Below are positions 8,526-17,186 of a stretch of 64,000 nucleotides of DNA, in pieces. A model generated the notes under the pieces. The model was not told the origin of the DNA. It ran no database searches and saw nothing but the letters and a program-made list of their open reading frames with translations. Position numbers and translations under genes: made by a program. Position 1 is the stretch's first letter. Each line of letters opens with the position of its first letter. The DNA lies in NCBI GenBank assembly GCA_002256985.1, contig NCGO01000002.1, forward strand, positions 248,001-312,000, given 5' to 3'. The DNA comes from Novosphingobium sp. 28-62-57 (GTDB taxonomy: Bacteria > Pseudomonadota > Alphaproteobacteria > Sphingomonadales > Sphingomonadaceae).

Positions 8526-9398
8526 TTGATCGATTCCCGCCCGCTTCGCTCGGTTCTTTACATGCCGGCCAGCAATGCCCGCGCCATGGCCAAGGCCCGC
8601 ACGCTCGATTGCGATGCCGTCGCGCTCGATCTGGAAGACGCGGTTGCGCCCGAAGCCAAGGCCGATGCCCGCACCGCCCTCGTGGCCGAGGCGCAAGCAG
8701 GCGGCTTTGGCCACCGCCGCCTGATTGCGCGGATCAACGCGCTGGCAACGCCATGGGGGCACGATGATCTCAAGGCGCTGGCCTCGGCCCCGGTCGAAGC
8801 CGTGCTCGCGCCCAAGGTGGATGATGCCGCCGATATTGCCGCGCTCTCCGCCGCCATGGACCACGCCGGGTTTGCGCCTGATGTGGCGCTGTGGGTGATG
8901 ATTGAAACGCCGCGCGCCGTGCTCGCGCTTGAACGCATTGCCGCTTGTGCCGCCACCACCCGGTTGCGCGGCTTTGTGCTGGGGCTCAACGATCTGGCCA
9001 AGGACAGCGGCATCGCGCAATTGCCCGGCCGCAGCGCGTTTGTGCCCGTGCTGACCATGGCGGTGCTGGCCGCCCGCGCGCATGGGCTGCTGATTCTCGA
9101 TGGGGTGTGCAACGCCATCGAGGATCAGGCACTGTTAGAGGCGGAATGCCAGCAGGCGCGCGATTCGGGCTTTGATGGCAAAACGCTGATTCACCCGGCG
9201 CAACTTGATCTGTGCAACCGCGTGTTCTCGCCATCGCCCGGCGAAATCGGCCAAGCGCGAGCCATCGTTGCCGCTTTTGCCGATCCGGCCAATGCGGGCA
9301 AAGGGGCCTTGCGGGTGGACGGAAAAATGGCCGAACTTCTGCACTTAGCGCAAGCCGAGCGCCTGCTCGCCAAGGCGGAGGCCATCGCCCAGCGTTAA
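8526..9398 (+). CDS. HpcH/HpaI aldolase / CitE-like CoA-ester lyase
   Basis: A 290-residue TIM-barrel lyase. Family marks are RSVLYMPASNARAMAKA at the N-terminus, DAVALDLEDAVAPEAK (about 31-46, with the metal-binding acidic residues), ARINAL, LAPKVDD, VMIETPRAVL (about 126) and DGKTLIHPAQLD near residue 220. The family cleaves or condenses CoA thioesters such as citryl-, malyl- or beta-methylmalyl-CoA. The start is a TTG at 8526 with a GGAG about ten bases upstream; no better start exists. It follows the MFS gene by 18 bp and is probably co-transcribed. Confidence 0.87.
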   Translation: MIDSRPLRSVLYMPASNARAMAKARTLDCDAVALDLEDAVAPEAKADARTALVAEAQAGGFGHRRLIARINALATPWGHDDLKALASAPVEAVLAPKVDDAADIAALSAAMDHAGFAPDVALWVMIETPRAVLALERIAACAATTRLRGFVLGLNDLAKDSGIAQLPGRSAFVPVLTMAVLAARAHGLLILDGVCNAIEDQALLEAECQQARDSGFDGKTLIHPAQLDLCNRVFSPSPGEIGQARAIVAAFADPANAGKGALRVDGKMAELLHLAQAERLLAKAEAIAQR

Positions 9399-9414
9399 CC
9401 CGCCGGAAGCCCTG

Positions 9415-9453
9415 TTGGCGCAACTTAAGCACTTCTTCACGAAGTTGCGCCAA
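9415..9453. promoter_or_regulatory. Perfect 12-bp inverted repeat upstream of the PAS-like gene
   Basis: TTGGCGCAACTT (9415-9426) is exactly repeated in inverted form at 9442-9453 with a 15-nt spacer. It lies between the lyase stop and the PAS-like gene start. No T-run follows, so it may be a protein-binding site or a leader hairpin rather than a classical terminator. Confidence 0.5.
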
Positions 9454-9489
9454 AACACCCCCAGACACTTAGGGGGCCGAGTGGGTTTC

Positions 9490-10884
9490 ATGGATACTTT
9501 GCGCGGATTTGATCGGGACAGCAGCGTTGAAAGCGCGCTTGATCTTTCGGGTTACGAAGACCGGTTCGAGGACGATGTGCCGAGCGAGCCGCCGCCGCAG
9601 GCCTTTGGGCAGGATGAGCGCCGCATGCAGGTGCGCGCCTACAACTATTGGGCCAGCCTGCTGGACAGCCATTCCTTCCCGCTGGTCGATAGCCTGCTGG
9701 GCGGGGACTATCCCGATTTTGCCGACAACATTGTGCTGCTGCATTTCGATACTGGCATCGAAGACCCGGCCATCACGTTTCTGGGCACGAAACTGGCCGA
9801 CGAATGCGGCACCGAATGTTCCATCGAACGGTTGAGCCATGTTCCCGGTCGCTCGCTACTGTCGCGCATCACCGATCACTACATGCAGATCATCGCCAAT
9901 CAGGCACCGATCGGGTTTGAGGCCGAATTCGTCAACCAGCATGGCCGCACGATCCTCTATCGCGGTATCCTCCTGCCCTTCTCGTCCGATGGCGCTGCGA
10001 TTGATTACATCATGGGCGCGATCAACTGGAAAGAACTGGCCGATCAGGCCACGACCGACGAGCTTCTGCTCGAAATCGGTCAGGCACTGGAAGCTTCGCC
10101 CGTCCGCAAGCCACCACGGCGTCCGCTGATCGAAACTGCCGATGCCTGGGCCGATGGCCCAACCTCGCTTCATGCCAGCCTTGGCGATGATAGCATGTTC
10201 GATAGCCTCGAACTGCCCGAGCCCGCTTTTGCGCTGAATGACGATAGTCTCCCCGCGCCCACACACGTCAGCGAACCCGAGCCGGAAGCACTGGCCGATT
10301 GGCTCGCTTCGGCGCGGGAACTGGCGCTGGCGGCCAATTCCAGCGAAGACCGCACGCGCGCCACGCTCTATGCCGCCATCGGCCGCGCATGGGACTTCGC
10401 GCTGGCCGCGCAAGCAGAGCCTGAGGACTTTGCCGAACTGCTCGAAGATGCCGGCCTGACCATGCAGGACCGCGCGCCGATGACGCCGGTGGTCAAGCTC
10501 GTGTTCGGCGCTGACTATGACAAGACGCGCCTGACCGAATATGCCGCCGCGCTCACCCATGCGCAGCGTATCGGCCTTGGGCAAGGCGAACTGGCAGCCT
10601 ATCTCTCCGCTGCGCCGGGCGGGCTGAAGGGCGTGATAAACACCGAACGCCGCCTGCGCCGCGAAGAGGCGGGCAAGGCGCTGGCCAAGCGCGGCCCCGA
10701 AGCGCTTGCCGAATCGCTGCGCGCGCTCCCGTTGCGCAAGGTTGCCGAGATTGCCGTGCCCGCAGGCGAAGAGTTTGCGCTGGTCATGGTGCGCCGTCTT
10801 GAAAGCGGTGAAATCGTGGCGCTGGGCGAAGTGGCAGGGGACGCCGCGCTGTTTGAAAAGGCCGCGCGCCACCTGATCGGTTAG
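9490..10884 (+). CDS. PAS-like domain protein with acidic linker (regulatory, unknown role)
   Basis: A roughly 464-residue soluble protein. Residues about 45-185 form a PAS_5-like segment: RAYNYWASLLDSHSFP, DNIVLLHFD, PGRSLLSRITDHYMQI, then FVNQHGRTILYRGILLPF and IMGAINWKELAD, a pattern seen in alphaproteobacterial PAS_5 proteins that sense or localise signals. An Ala/Asp/Glu-rich linker follows, then a C-terminal helical region with RRLRREEAGKALAKRG. No kinase, cyclase or DNA-binding domain is visible. The start is uncertain: ATG 9490 is used here, but GTG 9481 has the better ribosome site (AGGGGG five bases upstream) and adds only three residues. Confidence 0.65.
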   Translation: MDTLRGFDRDSSVESALDLSGYEDRFEDDVPSEPPPQAFGQDERRMQVRAYNYWASLLDSHSFPLVDSLLGGDYPDFADNIVLLHFDTGIEDPAITFLGTKLADECGTECSIERLSHVPGRSLLSRITDHYMQIIANQAPIGFEAEFVNQHGRTILYRGILLPFSSDGAAIDYIMGAINWKELADQATTDELLLEIGQALEASPVRKPPRRPLIETADAWADGPTSLHASLGDDSMFDSLELPEPAFALNDDSLPAPTHVSEPEPEALADWLASARELALAANSSEDRTRATLYAAIGRAWDFALAAQAEPEDFAELLEDAGLTMQDRAPMTPVVKLVFGADYDKTRLTEYAAALTHAQRIGLGQGELAAYLSAAPGGLKGVINTERRLRREEAGKALAKRGPEALAESLRALPLRKVAEIAVPAGEEFALVMVRRLESGEIVALGEVAGDAALFEKAARHLIG

Positions 10885-10925
10885 GCCTCTTCCACCCCGC
10901 CCATCGCCCTGCTAGCCCCTGCCTG

Positions 10926-11882
10926 ATGACGGGCACGGCAAAAGGCAAACGGCGCATGGGATGGATCGGCTGGACCGTACTGGCCGTCTTCCTGCTGGGC
11001 GGCATTGGCGTCTATGCGTTCCGCCGTGCGCTGGAAAACAATGCCGTGGCCGTGCTCGATGGTGCGGACAAGCTGCTGAACGGCGGCGATGGCGCGATCC
11101 GGCAAGTGGCCGATCTGCGCTATGGCATGGACCCTGCCCAGAAGCTCGAAATGTTCGTGCCGCAAGGGGCCAAAGGCCGCTTGCCGGTGTTGATCTTCGT
11201 CCACGGCGGCAGTTGGGCAGGCGGTGATCCGCACGATTACCGCTTCATCGCCCGCACCTTCTGCGCGCAGGGCTATGCCGTGGTGCTGGCAGGCTATCGC
11301 CTCTACCCCAAGGCTCAGTTTCCCGCGATGCTCGAAGATGGCGCCGCTGCCGTGCGCTGGGTGCACGATCACGCGGCACAGTTGGGCGGCGATCCTGCAC
11401 GCATCGCGCTGATGGGCCATTCCGCCGGAGCCTATAACGTCGCCATGCTCACCCTTGATCCGCAATACTTGCGCGCGGTGGGGCTTGGTGACAGCGCCAT
11501 CCGTGGCACCATCGCGCTGGCAGGGCCGTTCGATTTCCTCCCGCTCGATAGCGACGCCACGATCCATTCTTTCGGCAATGCGCCCGATCTGGCAAAGACT
11601 CAGCCGATCACCTTCGTCCGCAAAAACGCTCCGCCGCTGCTGCTGGTCACCGGCGACGCCGATACGCGGGTGCGCCCGCGCAATTCAAAGCGGCTGGCGC
11701 AATTGCTCACGCAGGCAGGCGTGCCGAACCAGCCGGTCCTGCTCGATGGCGTCACCCATGAAAAGATCATCATGATGTTCGCCCAGCCCTTCGCGCGGGA
11801 TCGCCGCGCGATTGATGCGGTGCTGCCGTTTCTGGAACGGGTGACCGCACAGTCAGTTGCGGTTCAGGCGGCAGGGGGATAG
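10926..11882 (+). CDS. Membrane-anchored alpha/beta hydrolase (BD-FAE/carboxylesterase type)
   Basis: A 318-residue hydrolase with one N-terminal membrane helix (IGWTVLAVFLLGGIGVYAF, about 14-32), so its catalytic domain is likely periplasmic. It shows the oxyanion motif HGGSWAGG (93-100), the nucleophile elbow GHSAGAY (S166), the acid in VTGDADTRV (about 252) and the histidine in GVTHEKI (about 283). This matches HSL/BD-FAE-like esterases, often acting on acylated carbohydrates or small esters. It begins a run of three envelope genes, with the M48 protease starting 9 bp after it. Confidence 0.83.
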   Translation: MTGTAKGKRRMGWIGWTVLAVFLLGGIGVYAFRRALENNAVAVLDGADKLLNGGDGAIRQVADLRYGMDPAQKLEMFVPQGAKGRLPVLIFVHGGSWAGGDPHDYRFIARTFCAQGYAVVLAGYRLYPKAQFPAMLEDGAAAVRWVHDHAAQLGGDPARIALMGHSAGAYNVAMLTLDPQYLRAVGLGDSAIRGTIALAGPFDFLPLDSDATIHSFGNAPDLAKTQPITFVRKNAPPLLLVTGDADTRVRPRNSKRLAQLLTQAGVPNQPVLLDGVTHEKIIMMFAQPFARDRRAIDAVLPFLERVTAQSVAVQAAGG

Positions 11883-11891
11883 TCCCGCAAC

Positions 11892-13256
11892 GTGACCCAG
11901 ATCCTAGCCCGCATTGTTGCCCTGTTCGCCGCAGTATCGCTATGCGTTCAACCGGTAGCGGCGCAGTCGGTGCTGCGCGATGCCGAATCCGAAGCGATGT
12001 TCCGCGAGGCCTCGGCCCCGATCTTCAAGGCTGCTGGCTTCAATCCCGATGCCATCGATCTGGTCCTGCTCAATGATGGGTCGATCAACGCCTTCGTTGC
12101 CGGTGGGCAGGCGATCTACATTCATTCAGGCTTGATCGGCGCGGCCAACAGCGTCAACGAACTGCAAGGCGTGATCGCGCACGAGCTGGGCCATATCACC
12201 GGCGGGCACATCGTCCGCTTTGATGAAGGGCTCAAGCCTGCCACCGGCATCACCGTGCTGTCGCTGCTGCTGGGCGGGCTAGCTGCTGCCGCCGGGTCTG
12301 CCGATGCGGCCATGGGCGTGTTCATGGCCGGGCAGCAGGCGGCGATGGGCAAATTCCTTGCCTTCAGCCGCGCGCAGGAATCCTCGGCCGATGCCGCTGG
12401 CGCGGATTTCCTGTCGAAGGCCGGGATTTCGGGGCGCGGCTCGATTGAATTCTTCAAAAAGCTGCAGAACCTCGAATTCCGCTATGGCTACAGCGCGCGC
12501 AGCAATCCCGATGCCGAATTCTATCGCACCCACCCGATGACCTCGGACCGCCTCTCCACGCTGCTCGACACCTATTCGCGCGATCCGGCGTGGAACACCC
12601 CGCCGCCGGCCTCGCTCGAAGCGCGGTTCCTGCGGGTAAAGGCCAAGCTTTATGGCTACCTGGCCGATCCGCAAGACACCTTGCGCGCCTATCCCGAATA
12701 TCTGACCGACGTGCCCGCCCGCTATGCCCGCGCCTATGCCTTCCACAAGGATGCGCTGGTGGAAAAGGCGCTGGCCGAAACCAAATCGCTGATCGCCAGC
12801 GACCCTGAAAATCCCTATTTTCTGGAACTTCAGGGGCAGATCCTGCTCGAATCCGGCCGCCCAGCCGAAGCGCTTGGCCCCTTGCGCACCGCCACGGCGC
12901 TGACCAACAATTCCCCGCTGATCGCCACCACTTTCGGCCACGCGCTGATCGCCACCGAAGACAAGGACAACTTCACCGAAGCCGAAAAGGTGCTCCGCGC
13001 CTCGGTGGTGCGAGATCGCGACAACCCCTTCACTTGGTACCAGCTGGGCGTCATCTATGAAGCCAAGGGCGATATCCCCCGCGCCCGCCTTGCCAGCGCC
13101 GAACAGCAGCTGATGAACATGCAACTGGGCAATGCCGTGCGCAGCGCTGAAGCGGCCGAAGCGGCCTTGCCCAAAGGCACGCCCGATTGGCTGCGCGCGC
13201 AGGATATCGCCATGTCCGCCCGCGCGATGATGGAACGCCAGCGCAAATCGCGCTAG
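11892..13256 (+). CDS. BepA-like periplasmic M48 metalloprotease with TPR region
   Basis: A 454-residue protein with a signal peptide (ending PVAAQS at about residue 26) and an M48 zinc protease domain: HELGH (97-101), a hydrophobic plug, then SRAQESSADAAG with the third zinc ligand, and RTHPMTSDRL. The C-terminal third (about 260-450) looks like tetratricopeptide repeats (FLELQGQILLESGRPAEAL and similar). This domain order is that of BepA/YfgC, which degrades or helps assemble outer membrane proteins such as LptD. The GTG start at 11892 follows the hydrolase closely, and a DsbA-like gene follows 9 bp later, a combination that fits envelope protein quality control. Confidence 0.87.
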   Translation: MTQILARIVALFAAVSLCVQPVAAQSVLRDAESEAMFREASAPIFKAAGFNPDAIDLVLLNDGSINAFVAGGQAIYIHSGLIGAANSVNELQGVIAHELGHITGGHIVRFDEGLKPATGITVLSLLLGGLAAAAGSADAAMGVFMAGQQAAMGKFLAFSRAQESSADAAGADFLSKAGISGRGSIEFFKKLQNLEFRYGYSARSNPDAEFYRTHPMTSDRLSTLLDTYSRDPAWNTPPPASLEARFLRVKAKLYGYLADPQDTLRAYPEYLTDVPARYARAYAFHKDALVEKALAETKSLIASDPENPYFLELQGQILLESGRPAEALGPLRTATALTNNSPLIATTFGHALIATEDKDNFTEAEKVLRASVVRDRDNPFTWYQLGVIYEAKGDIPRARLASAEQQLMNMQLGNAVRSAEAAEAALPKGTPDWLRAQDIAMSARAMMERQRKSR

Positions 13257-13265
13257 GCCCGCCGG

Positions 13266-14063
13266 ATGACCGACACTCCCCCCCGCCGCATCGGCCTGTT
13301 CGCCGCAACCGCCGTTCTGTTCGCCCTTGCCGGTGCTGGCGGCGGCTGGTGGTATGCCAATCAGCGCGCCACGGGCACTACCGGCGAAGATGCCCAGCTC
13401 GAAGCCTCGCTCGCCAGCGCCGGGATCAGCGGCAAGGAACGCGCCGCCATCGAAAGCCTGGTGCGCAACTACATCCTCGAGAACCCCGAAGTCCTGCCCG
13501 AAGCCATGGACCGCCTGCAAGCGCGCGAGGCGCAGGCCCGCATCGGCCCGATGCGCGGCGCGCTGGAAACGCCGTTCCCCGGCGCGGTGCTGGGCAACCC
13601 CACGGGCAAGGTCACGCTGGTTGAATTCACCGATTTTGCCTGCGGTTATTGCCGCCAAAGCGTGAAAGCGCTCGAAACGCTGGTCGCCCAGAACCCCGAT
13701 CTGCGCGTAGTGGTGCGCGAACTGCCGATCATCGCGCCTGAAAGCGCACCCGCCGCCCGCATGGCGCTCGCCGCCGCCGCGCAGGGCAAATATCCCGCCT
13801 TCCACAAGGCTATGTTTTCAGGCGCGCGCCCATCCGATGCCAGCATTGCCGCTGCTGCCAGTGCCGCCGGTGTAGATATGGCCTCTGCCACAACCTTTGC
13901 CGCACGCCCTGACGTAGAAAACGAACTCAAGCGCAATCTTGAACTCGCCCGCCAGCTTGGTATCAACGGCACGCCTGCATGGATCATCGGCGGGCGCATC
14001 ATCAGCGGCGCAGTCCCGCCTGAAGAATTGCAATCGGCGATCGATCAGGCCCGCAAAGGCTGA
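13266..14063 (+). CDS. DsbA-family thiol oxidoreductase (membrane-anchored)
   Basis: A 265-residue protein with an N-terminal membrane anchor or signal (LFAATAVLFALAGAGGGWWY), a helical segment (residues about 45-95, ISGKERAAIESLVRNYILEN) as in BdbD/DsbA_2 proteins, then a thioredoxin fold with the active-site motif CGYC (126-129) and the cis-proline loop GINGTPAWI (about 235-243). It would introduce or exchange disulfides in periplasmic proteins. It follows the M48 protease by 9 bp, suggesting both serve envelope protein folding. Confidence 0.88.
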   Translation: MTDTPPRRIGLFAATAVLFALAGAGGGWWYANQRATGTTGEDAQLEASLASAGISGKERAAIESLVRNYILENPEVLPEAMDRLQAREAQARIGPMRGALETPFPGAVLGNPTGKVTLVEFTDFACGYCRQSVKALETLVAQNPDLRVVVRELPIIAPESAPAARMALAAAAQGKYPAFHKAMFSGARPSDASIAAAASAAGVDMASATTFAARPDVENELKRNLELARQLGINGTPAWIIGGRIISGAVPPEELQSAIDQARKG

Positions 14064-14103
14064 CCACTAGCCTAGCCCCCTACAAACGGTTACAAACCTT
14101 TTC

Positions 14104-15249
14104 ATGGCAGCCTTGCCGTTCAGACCCACGCCGTTCTTCGGCAACAAGAACCGCGCTTTCTGGCGCCTGCAGTTCCTTGGCTGGGGCGGCGCGATGCTGT
14201 TGCGCGCGATGTCCTCGGTTGCCAATGGCCAGCCGTGGTCCTTCCTCGTCATCGTCGTCATCGCCACGATCACCGGCTTTTCGATCTCGCTGATCCTCTC
14301 GGTGATCTACCGCGCGCTGATCAACCGGCGGCCACTGGTCACCTGGGGCGTCACATCGCTCGCGCTCTCCACGGCGGTCGGCCTCTATGCCTTCATCGAT
14401 TCTTGGGTGATCAGCCTGTACCGGCAGGGCGATGATGCCAGCTTCGCGCAGCTGTTCCTCGGCGTGTTCTACCTTGATCTCACGCTGCTGATATCGTGGA
14501 CCGGGCTCTATTACGCGATCAACTTCTTCCTGCAGGTGGAAGAGCAGAACGACCAGCTAATGCGATTGGAAGCACAGGCCACATCGGCCCAGCTGGCCAT
14601 GCTGCGCTACCAGCTCAATCCGCATTTCCTGTTCAACACGCTCAATTCCATCTCCACGCTGGTTCTGCTCAAGCAGACCGAGCCTGCCAACGCGATGCTC
14701 TCGCGCCTCTCCTCGTTCCTGCGCTACACGCTGGTGAACGAGCCGACCGCGCGCGTGACCGTGGCGCAAGAGATCGAGACGCTGAAGCTTTACCTCGATA
14801 TCGAACGCATGCGCTTTGAAGACCGGCTGCGCACAGAATTTCGCATCGATGATGCCGTCCGCAATGGCCTGATGCCTTCACTCCTGCTGCAACCCTTGGT
14901 TGAAAACGCCATCAAATATGCGGTCAGCCCGCTGGAATATGGCGCGGAAATCACGGTCGAGGCGCAACTCGTCGGCCCGATGCTGCGGGTCATCGTATCG
15001 GACAGCGGGCCGGGCTTGCCAGCGGGCACCGATCCCTCAACCGTCTTTGGCGCAAGCAGCGACAGCACTGGCATCGGCTTGGCCAATATCCGGGATCGTC
15101 TGGTGCAGGCCTATGGTGAAAACCAGCGCTTTGACATTTCCAACCGCACGGAGGGCGGCTTTCAGGTGGTGCTGGAATTGCCCTTCGAAGCCAAGGCCGA
15201 TGCACCCGCCATCGCACCGACACGGCGGCCCATCGGGGTGCCGGCATGA
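14104..15249 (+). CDS. LytS-type sensor histidine kinase
   Basis: A 381-residue kinase with four predicted membrane helices in the first ~130 residues and almost no extracytoplasmic domain, a short coiled linker (VEEQNDQLMRLEAQATSAQL), then the His_kinase domain with NPHFLFNTLNSIS (phospho-acceptor His about 174), LQPLVENAIKYAV as N-box, and DSGPGL plus GIGLANIRDRL in the HATPase. The stimulus is unknown but must be sensed by the membrane or from the cytoplasm. The partner LytTR regulator starts 135 bp downstream. Confidence 0.9.
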   Translation: MAALPFRPTPFFGNKNRAFWRLQFLGWGGAMLLRAMSSVANGQPWSFLVIVVIATITGFSISLILSVIYRALINRRPLVTWGVTSLALSTAVGLYAFIDSWVISLYRQGDDASFAQLFLGVFYLDLTLLISWTGLYYAINFFLQVEEQNDQLMRLEAQATSAQLAMLRYQLNPHFLFNTLNSISTLVLLKQTEPANAMLSRLSSFLRYTLVNEPTARVTVAQEIETLKLYLDIERMRFEDRLRTEFRIDDAVRNGLMPSLLLQPLVENAIKYAVSPLEYGAEITVEAQLVGPMLRVIVSDSGPGLPAGTDPSTVFGASSDSTGIGLANIRDRLVQAYGENQRFDISNRTEGGFQVVLELPFEAKADAPAIAPTRRPIGVPA

Positions 15250-15281
15250 AGGGCCGCGCACCTTGGAACCCAATTTCGGCC

Positions 15282-15308
15282 ACCGGATTTCGGGAACCGA
15301 ATCCCGGT
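15282..15308 (+). promoter_or_regulatory. Hairpin between the kinase and its regulator
   Basis: ACCGGATTTCGG and CCGAATCCCGGT form a 12-step stem with two internal mismatches and a GAA loop, in the 135-bp gap between kinase and regulator. It could tune relative expression of the two genes; evidence is only the structure and position. Confidence 0.35.
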
Positions 15309-15384
15309 TGCACCGTCCTTCCCTCAGTAAAGCTCCAACGGGGGGTAAATCACGGGGGCACAACGTGATGAACAAAGGATCCGC

Positions 15385-16182
15385 ATGACCATCCGCACCA
15401 TCCTCGTCGATGATGAGAAACTGGCTATTCAGGGCCTCCAGCTGCGCCTTCAGGCCTTCCCCGATGTCGAGGTGATCGACACCTGCTCGAACGGGCGCGA
15501 GGCGATCCGCAAGATCAAGACCGAAAAGCCCGATCTGGTGTTCTGCGATATCCAGATGCCCGGCTTCGATGGCTTTTCGGTGGTCAAAGGCGTGATGGAG
15601 ATCGATCCGCCGCTGTTCGTCTTCGTCACCGCCTATTCCGAACACGCTATCAAGGCATTCGAGGCCAATGCGGTCGATTATCTGCTCAAGCCGGTGGACG
15701 AAGACCGCCTTGCCGATGCGCTTGACCGCGCGCGCACCCGCCTTTCTGAAAAGCGCGGACGCGAAGAGGCCGACAAGCTCAAAAGCGTGCTGGCCGAAGT
15801 CGCCCCCGGTGCCATGCCGGAAATGGACGACGAGGAGGAACACGCCGCAGGCCGCTTTGAAAAGCTGATCAACATCAAGGATCGCGGCAAGATCTTCCGC
15901 GTCGATGTCGACACGATCGAACGCATCGAGGCCGCGGGCGATTACATGTGCATCTACACCGGCGACAATTCGCTGATCCTGCGCGAAACGATGAAAGACC
16001 TCGAACGCCGCCTCGACCCGCGCGTGTTCCAGCGCGTCCACCGCTCAAAGATCGTCAACCTCGATCAGGTCCGTCAGGTAAAGCCCCACACCAACGGTGA
16101 ATGCTTCCTAGTGCTGGAATCGGGCGCAGAAGTGAAAGTCTCACGCTCCTACCGCGATGTAGTGGCCCGCTTCGTCCACTGA
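15385..16182 (+). CDS. LytTR-family response regulator
   Basis: A 265-residue regulator: receiver domain with VDDE (8-11), phospho-acceptor Asp in FCDIQMPG (about residue 55), FVTAYS and LLKPVD, a charged linker with many glutamates (about 115-155), and a C-terminal LytTR DNA-binding domain (LINIKDRGKIFRVDVDTI, then FQRVHRSKIVNLDQV). LytTR proteins bind paired short direct repeats at promoters. The start follows an AAGGA ribosome site. It pairs with the LytS-type kinase upstream. Confidence 0.92.
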   Translation: MTIRTILVDDEKLAIQGLQLRLQAFPDVEVIDTCSNGREAIRKIKTEKPDLVFCDIQMPGFDGFSVVKGVMEIDPPLFVFVTAYSEHAIKAFEANAVDYLLKPVDEDRLADALDRARTRLSEKRGREEADKLKSVLAEVAPGAMPEMDDEEEHAAGRFEKLINIKDRGKIFRVDVDTIERIEAAGDYMCIYTGDNSLILRETMKDLERRLDPRVFQRVHRSKIVNLDQVRQVKPHTNGECFLVLESGAEVKVSRSYRDVVARFVH

Positions 16183-16217
16183 TCCCATTCCAATTTGCTC
16201 TAACTCTGTCCCCTGAT

Positions 16218-16285
16218 CCGTTCGTGTCGAGCGAAGTCGAGACACATTGACGCTATCGTGTCTCGACTTCGCTCGACACGAACGG
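16218..16285. repeat. Palindromic repeat family A (complete copy)
   Basis: Perfect 28-bp inverted arms at 16218-16245 and 16258-16285, each with the core TGTCGAGCGAAGTCGAGACA or its complement, around a 12-bp centre. It fills the gap between the LytTR regulator and nadC. Compare the copies at 38610 and 42237. Confidence 0.92.
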
Positions 16286-16307
16286 AGAGGGTGGTATTGG
16301 GCTGCAA

Positions 16308-17174
16308 ATGAGCAGCTTCTCCATTCCCGGCTTTGATCTGAAGGCCTTTGTCTCGACAACGCTGGCCGAAGATCTGGGCGAAGGTCTGCCCGGCGGCGGG
16401 CATGACGTAACCTCGGAAAGCGTGATCCCGGCAGATGCGCGCTTTACCGGCGTGATGGACAGCCGCGATGCGATCACCGTCTGCGGGCTGCCGATTGCCG
16501 CCGCCTTCTTCCGCGCGCTCGATCCGGCGATGGCCATCGAAATTCTGGTGGAAGAAGGCGCGCGCGTCGCCCCCGGCACCCATCTCATGCGCCTTGAAGG
16601 CAATGCCCGCGCGATGCTGACGGCAGAGCGCAGCGCGCTCAACACCGTGCAGCACCTCTCGGGCGTCGCCACGCTCACCCGGCAATATGTCGATGCGATG
16701 GGCAATGTGAAAGCCCGCCTGCTCGATACCCGCAAGACCATCCCCGGCCTGCGCCACTTGGAAAAATACGCGGTGCGCACCGGAGGCGGCGCGAATCACC
16801 GCATGGGCCTGTGGGATGCCGCGATGATCAAGGACAACCATGTCCTTGTCGCAGGCGGCGTGGCCGAAGCGGTGCGCCGCGCGCTGGCCGCTGGCGTGAA
16901 GGACGTGATCTGCGAAGTCGATCACCTCGACCAGATCGAACCTGCCCTTGCCGCCGGAGCCACGCGCCTGCTGCTCGACAACATGGGGCCGGATCTGTTG
17001 CGCCAGGCCGTCGCGCTGATCGCGGGCCGCGTGCCGTGCGAGGCTTCGGGCGGCGTCCGACTCGATACCATCGCCGCCATTGCCGCCTCGGGTGTGGACT
17101 ACGTCTCGGTCGGCCGCCTCACGCAAAGCGCTCCCGCCGCCGACATCGGGCTCGACTTCACGCCGCTGGGCTGA
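16308..17174 (+). CDS. nadC: Nicotinate-nucleotide pyrophosphorylase (carboxylating)
   Basis: A 288-residue quinolinate phosphoribosyltransferase, which turns quinolinate and PRPP into nicotinate mononucleotide in NAD synthesis. Recognisable blocks are LAEDLGEG, the HDVTSESVIP segment, ERSALNTVQHLSGVATLT, RKTIPGLRHLEKYAV with the conserved TRKT/GLR residues, GGGANHRMGLWDAAMIKDNH, EVDHLDQI and EASGGVRLDTI near the C-terminus. Length is normal for the family. No nadA or nadB lies nearby in this window; a small membrane protein gene follows. Confidence 0.95.
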   Translation: MSSFSIPGFDLKAFVSTTLAEDLGEGLPGGGHDVTSESVIPADARFTGVMDSRDAITVCGLPIAAAFFRALDPAMAIEILVEEGARVAPGTHLMRLEGNARAMLTAERSALNTVQHLSGVATLTRQYVDAMGNVKARLLDTRKTIPGLRHLEKYAVRTGGGANHRMGLWDAAMIKDNHVLVAGGVAEAVRRALAAGVKDVICEVDHLDQIEPALAAGATRLLLDNMGPDLLRQAVALIAGRVPCEASGGVRLDTIAAIAASGVDYVSVGRLTQSAPAADIGLDFTPLG

Positions 17175-17186
17175 AAGAACGGCTTG

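Noticed and set aside
12279-13805. A 508-codon minus-strand frame opposite the M48 protease and DsbA genes
   Set aside because: It is antisense to two well-supported genes, rich in His/Gly/Arg typical of shadow frames, and has no signal or domain.
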